Origin: Sympetrum striolatum
Lineage: Eukaryota > Arthropoda > Insecta > Odonata > Libellulidae
NCBI GenBank assembly: GCA_947579665.1
Contig: OX388350.1
Coordinates: forward strand, 41,573,393-41,637,392
Direction: 5' to 3'
DNA length: 64,000 nt
Under the pieces are notes generated by a model. It was not told the origin of the DNA. It ran no database searches and saw nothing but the letters and a program-made list of their open reading frames with translations. Of this stretch, positions 59,766-64,000 are shown piece after piece. Numbering within the stretch: position 1 is the first letter of the stretch; each line of letters starts with the position of its first letter. Position numbers and translations under genes: made by a program.

Positions 59766-60759
59766 TTGCTATTCACATTCATACTTTCTACCAAACACAG
59801 AGATGAGAAATAACTAACAGTATAAATACGTATTTTTAGTACAGAGTTTCAATTACGATAGATTTCAAACGTTCAGTTAACCTCACATCAACTTTAATCC
59901 CAGACTGAGAAAACATAGTTATTCGTGAAAGTAATTGGTATATACATTTCTCTGATGGGCTGATATATCGTTGTATTTCTGGAACACTTACTACGATGAA
60001 TGCATAATTCACAATCACAGTTGAAGCTTCAGGATGCAGCTGCAGCATTATCAAAGCAACGTGCTTCCCCGGGATCCACTAAGATTCATCCATGGAAGTC
60101 TGGTAAACGGGTTAAAAGATTCATGACTCGCCATCCGGAAGGAGTTTTATAAAGCACGGGCAGACGTAATTCCTTTTCCCGGCTCGCCCTTTAAACTGGA
60201 AGATTGATCATCTCACCTTGAAAGCGGGAACACTAAATAAAACCAAAGCGCAACGGATGTTATTTATCGATTCCGAAGACGGCGCGTTATTCCGAACACA
60301 GTGTGTTATGTTGGGATATCACGCGAGTTGTATGCTGGATTACAAATCTGCCTCGAGTGCCAACGGTAGAGATATTAAAAAGGGGAATATACGGATCTCA
60401 TTCGAACAATAAGTGGGGAGAAGTAGACCATTCTTCATCAGCACAGAAAACTGATTCTTCACCATGGCCCTACACTTGTTAGCCCAAGATTTATTACTAC
60501 TTCATTTGAGTACGATAGTCTTTGAAAGTGGTATTAATAATTAGAAGGTTTTATCACCACAGATATCGGGCAAAAGTGTCGCTTGAAGGAAACAGATAAA
60601 CACGCAATATAATCTAAAGCTCTTTTTAGTATTTCCATTATCACCCATTTCTTCCTCTATACACATATAAATAAAACTTTTCCTTACACCAGATATCAAC
60701 TTCTAGTACTAGTAGTATTGTTTAAAGTGCTTCGACAGCTTAGGTCATTTCGCACATTG

Positions 60760-60833
60760 GGTCCTACCGGGATTCGAACCCGGGACCGCTTTCACCAAAG
60801 GCAAACGCGCTGTCCAAATGACTATCCGGAGCC
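60760..60833 (-). mobile_element. tRNA-like sequence, best in the window (tRNA-derived SINE head or pseudogene)
   Basis: The minus strand holds a perfect T arm: stem CCGGG/CCCGG around the loop TTCGAAT, with B box GGTTCGAATCC. An A-box-like ATAGTCATTTGGACAGCG lies at the right distance, with GTC/GAC pairing as a D stem. The length is 74 nt. The acceptor stem pairs at only about five of seven positions counting wobble pairs, and no proper anticodon arm forms. So it is unlikely to be a working tRNA gene. A SINE head is the more probable explanation. Confidence 0.55.
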
Positions 60834-63800
60834 TGATATCAATTTCATATAATAACCAAGCACAATTATTTATTTAGGTTTAAGAGAAAGACTACATTGA
60901 AATAAGAAGAGATCTTTCCATAATTTGAGTACACACAAATTTCAATTTTACATGATAGTTGAAAGTTAACTTTCAGGCAATACTCGTAGAAAATGAGGAA
61001 TACAAAATTATCCTAAGCGATAGCTGGAGGTACTACGCACAAAATATTCGCAAAAAATCTCACACAAACTTGAACTCATTAGATTAATTTTACGTTGTTA
61101 ATATAGCTTTTTTATCAGTACAGTAATAATATATATCATTTATCATACTACATTACTATTTCATTCTTGGAAATACAATTGCTTGCTATTGCTATCGTGT
61201 ATATGTATCATTTTGTTATACTTCACATGTTTGCCTTTGAGTTCCGCCTAATTTAAAGTAAGAAAAACTAGTGCAAATCAAAGAGAGAATTAGAAGTAAA
61301 TCATAAGTTAAGAAACTACTTTGGTTATCTCTGACAAAGATAAGCTCAAGGAAAAATAAAATCCAAAAAATATATACCACTGTGTATCATCCAGGAAGAG
61401 ATCGAGATATAAGAGGAGAGATATATGCATGATTCTAATATAGAGAAAAGAGATAAATTTATAAACTGTAATCTGGCATTATTTGGAGTCAGAGACACGA
61501 ATTTGATACTAACACGAATTACCGTTACAAATACTAAAATCAAATAAAGGTAACAGTTAAAAGTTTCGTCGACCAATTCACTGGGTGGCAATAAACGAGA
61601 GGATCACCGCAATTCAGTTTTATAGGAGAGGATATCCGATTCAGATAACCACGGGAAAAACAGTTTAGACTATAAATCGCTGTTTTTTCCGTACTTTGCA
61701 CAAATAGAAAGACAGCGCAAAGACCGTTTCATGCGATGCTGAAACTTGTGTAAACAATTTCCTATTCCATCATCTTTGTTTGTTTCTACTCCCGCGTGGT
61801 GATGAAGGGAATATATTTCCTTTCCTTTGGCATAACACGGAGAAAAATGCAACTTTCAATTTACCCTACTCTCAGACTTGCTCATGGCTTTGATAATACG
61901 CAACTTATTGAAGTATATGCATAAGAGATGCAGAGTTTGTTCTTTTACGTCTCCCCTTACTGAATCCTATGAAGAATGTTATTCATAGGGTCATTTTGCA
62001 GGCAAGTATATGTACATTTTGGACTCAAAGCACTCTGACTTAGTGCTGAAAATTAGGGCAGCCTACCTCACTTCTGATCTTGACTAGGAAGCCTCATTCC
62101 TTTTCTAGGGCTTAACGTAGATAATGATGGAAGGTTTGCGTTTCAAGCCGACTTTCGAGATGAATAATTCACAGAAATTTTCGTTCAGTGCCAAAGGAAA
62201 ATCTTTAGCGTAGTCAAGCGTTAATTACAACTACATATTTCAATTCCGTGTCAGACTGAAATATTTCTATTGCGGACTAAAAAATTTCTATCACGTGACT
62301 TGACGTATACTTACCTATAACTTGATATACTTTATGCTTGTGACAGTTGCTCAAAAAGTACAGAAATTTCAAGCAAAGGAAATAATAAGTTAAACCTCGT
62401 AGCCAACAAATAAATTCACATCATACCACACTCTGGAGCAGAATGTACTACATTAATAAGCTGAAAATAACTCAAGCATTACAAGAAGTGGATAGTTTAA
62501 AATACATCAACATAACTCCTGATATGAATTCGGAGGAACTGATATAAATAATCATATTTAAACTCGAGCTGAATCTCAACGCAATATTTCTCTGTAATAC
62601 ATGGGAACGAAACGAGATTTTTAAACAGCAAACACCAAAGAACAGCTAAATAACGCTTCTCTTCAAACGAAATCCTAAAATACTAATATCAAGGAAACTT
62701 TAGAGGGGAAATATAAGCGTTCCGTATCTCTGAAGGGCTGAGAATCATCTTTATGAGAGCAGCATTCAGCGTATCGCCCTCAAATATATATATCAGTCTC
62801 CGAAGCCACAGCACACAAAGAACGTGGAAGCTTTGCGCAAAATGAAAGAGAGAATTCTGCGATATTATCGGTGCCGCGTTATCCAACACTCAGGCCGTTT
62901 AGAAAAGCAGAACACGAATGAAACCTCGCTCCATTAAAATATTGCGAATTGCTACCTATAGAGCGAGCAAATATTCAAGCTTTTGTGAGCATTCAAACAC
63001 TCAGTAGGCGTTGGAGATACGCGGAACGGTTTTCCTCTGAGAGAGGGTTTTCGGACCGAAATAAACAAAACGGTACACAAACCTCCGGGTCGAGATGGGA
63101 CTCCGTTGCTATTACACAGAGTATTTTCGCTTATGAAAATGCTCGTTTATGACGGGAATAAACATCGGGGATAAATGCGAGGCAGAGAGATGCGGAATTC
63201 GCTCTGACCGATTGAAAGAGAGAACGGAGAATCCACTTTCATGTTTTTAAGAGTAGAATTTGGAATAAATAGAGAATAAAACACCACTCTAATTCATGAT
63301 TAACACGTAAAACTTTCAGGTTTTCCTAATCAATGGAAGAATGGCGTACATTAACATAGGCACAAAGACAAGCAATTCAAAACTTAAGAAGTTAAGAAAA
63401 AAAACATTACCCATCATCAGGAAGGATTCTCTTCTGTAAAAATGACTCAACTATACTTCTTCTCTACAATATAACTACAGCTAGCAAAAAGACTACCCAT
63501 GATAAGATAAGAATCCCTTCTGTTAGAAAAACTCAATTATACTACTTGTTGACAATAAGGCTACAATACAGAGTAGGGTATACTTAAATTATTCGAAGAA
63601 AAACATCTTTAATGTTCCTGAATCCTGAGAGACCGTCGGCGAAGGTGCGGCAAAATATTCCGATAATATAATGAGTATGATTCAAATTTGGCAATACACT
63701 AATTTACAACAAATATAAGGACAAATGGCATGACTATAGATTGATTCAGAATTTTAATAAAACAAGACAGATTCACCACATTTCAATGAGATTTCGAATT

Positions 63801-64000
63801 TTGTATTCGTAAAATAGTGATATAAACATATTGTGGAAAATGCTAGGATGCACTTATCATGATGAATGTACAACTAGAGCTAACTTTGGAATATTAGGAT
63901 CTACTTTCCTGCAAGATGTAGATTTAGGTAAGGAATGAGTATATTTAATAATAAGATACTATATAAGTAACAACAACAATGTAACTTCTTCCAAGTATGT
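60834..64000. other. No gene seen; AT-rich with one SINE-like copy
   Basis: Contains family 2 copy d (61985-62126), a strong but isolated donor-like GTAAGTAT on the minus strand at 62314-62307, and a GC-richer patch at 62850-63200 with a 67-codon frame and no domain. Confidence 0.4.
61985..62126 (-). mobile_element. SINE-like dispersed repeat, family 2, copy d
   Basis: The plus strand reads GTCATTTTGCAGGCAAGTAT, then GCCTACCTCACTTCTGATCT, TGACTAGGAAGCCTCATTCC and CTAGGGCTTAACGTAGATAA. This is the reverse complement of the order in copies b and c. Confidence 0.45.

Noticed and set aside
60760..60833. Functional tRNA gene
   Set aside because: The T arm is perfect but the acceptor stem is imperfect and no anticodon stem forms.
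62307..62330. Minus-strand TTATAG|GTAAGTAT as a third ratchet point
   Set aside because: The donor half is excellent, but the 20 bases upstream are mixed (TATATCAAGTTATAG) with no pyrimidine tract, so the acceptor half fails.
63915..63935. Plus-strand GATTTAG|GTAAGG as a fused splice site
   Set aside because: The upstream bases are purine-rich (GCAAGATGTAGATTTAG), so there is no acceptor.
1..64000. CRISPR arrays, operons, rRNA genes or bacterial promoters
   Set aside because: No regularly spaced direct repeats, no tight gene packing and no rRNA-like sequence. The window is eukaryotic in character.

Overview
The window reads as non-coding DNA from a large-genome arthropod, most likely an insect. 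It is AT-rich, has no operon-like gene packing, and no open frame exceeds about 150 codons, which is roughly what chance gives in 64 kb at this composition. No protein product is recognisable apart from broken pieces of a retrotransposon. What can be supported is two splice-related sites on the minus strand, many decayed transposable elements, tRNA-like repeat heads, local duplications and simple repeats. I could not place the sequence in an order or a named gene.

The most notable signal is a pair of sites on the minus strand at about 13.74 kb and 49.97 kb. At each, a long polypyrimidine tract ends in CAG and is followed at once by GTAAG: a 3' splice site fused to a 5' splice site with no exon between them. 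This is the form of a recursive splice site (ratchet point) known from very long insect introns. By eye these are the only two CAGGTAAG words on either strand. Both lie on the same strand, 36.2 kb apart, and each is followed 65 or 136 bases later by the same strong donor, GTGAGTAATT. The simplest reading is that most or all of the window is the inside of one giant intron of a gene transcribed right to left.

Layout. 1-8.5 kb: a SINE-like copy, a 352-bp insertion with a 14-bp target duplication and a hammerhead-like core (3068-3419), a 4 x 20 bp minisatellite, and a non-LTR retrotransposon remnant (about 6.26-6.62 kb). 8.5-10.8 kb: a cluster of a long-TIR MITE, a foldback element, a direct repeat that brackets both, and a second direct-repeat pair. 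12-16.5 kb: a GC-rich block, ratchet point A, a 439-bp non-autonomous DNA element with Transib-like ends (15358-15796), and a second retrotransposon remnant. 18-34 kb: SINE-like copies, short retrotransposon 3' ends, GC-rich and purine-rich blocks. 38-40.5 kb: a 136-bp tandem duplication and a 170-bp direct-repeat pair. 45 kb: a second hammerhead-like element with 33-bp inverted arms. 50 kb: ratchet point B. 54-63 kb: GC-rich blocks, a 57-bp minisatellite, a hairpin, and three more dispersed-repeat copies including the best tRNA-like sequence (60760-60833).

The elements do not form a pathway. What ties the window together is its likely role as a long intron that would be removed in steps, with transposon debris filling the space between the steps. 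All repeat boundaries are by-eye estimates.
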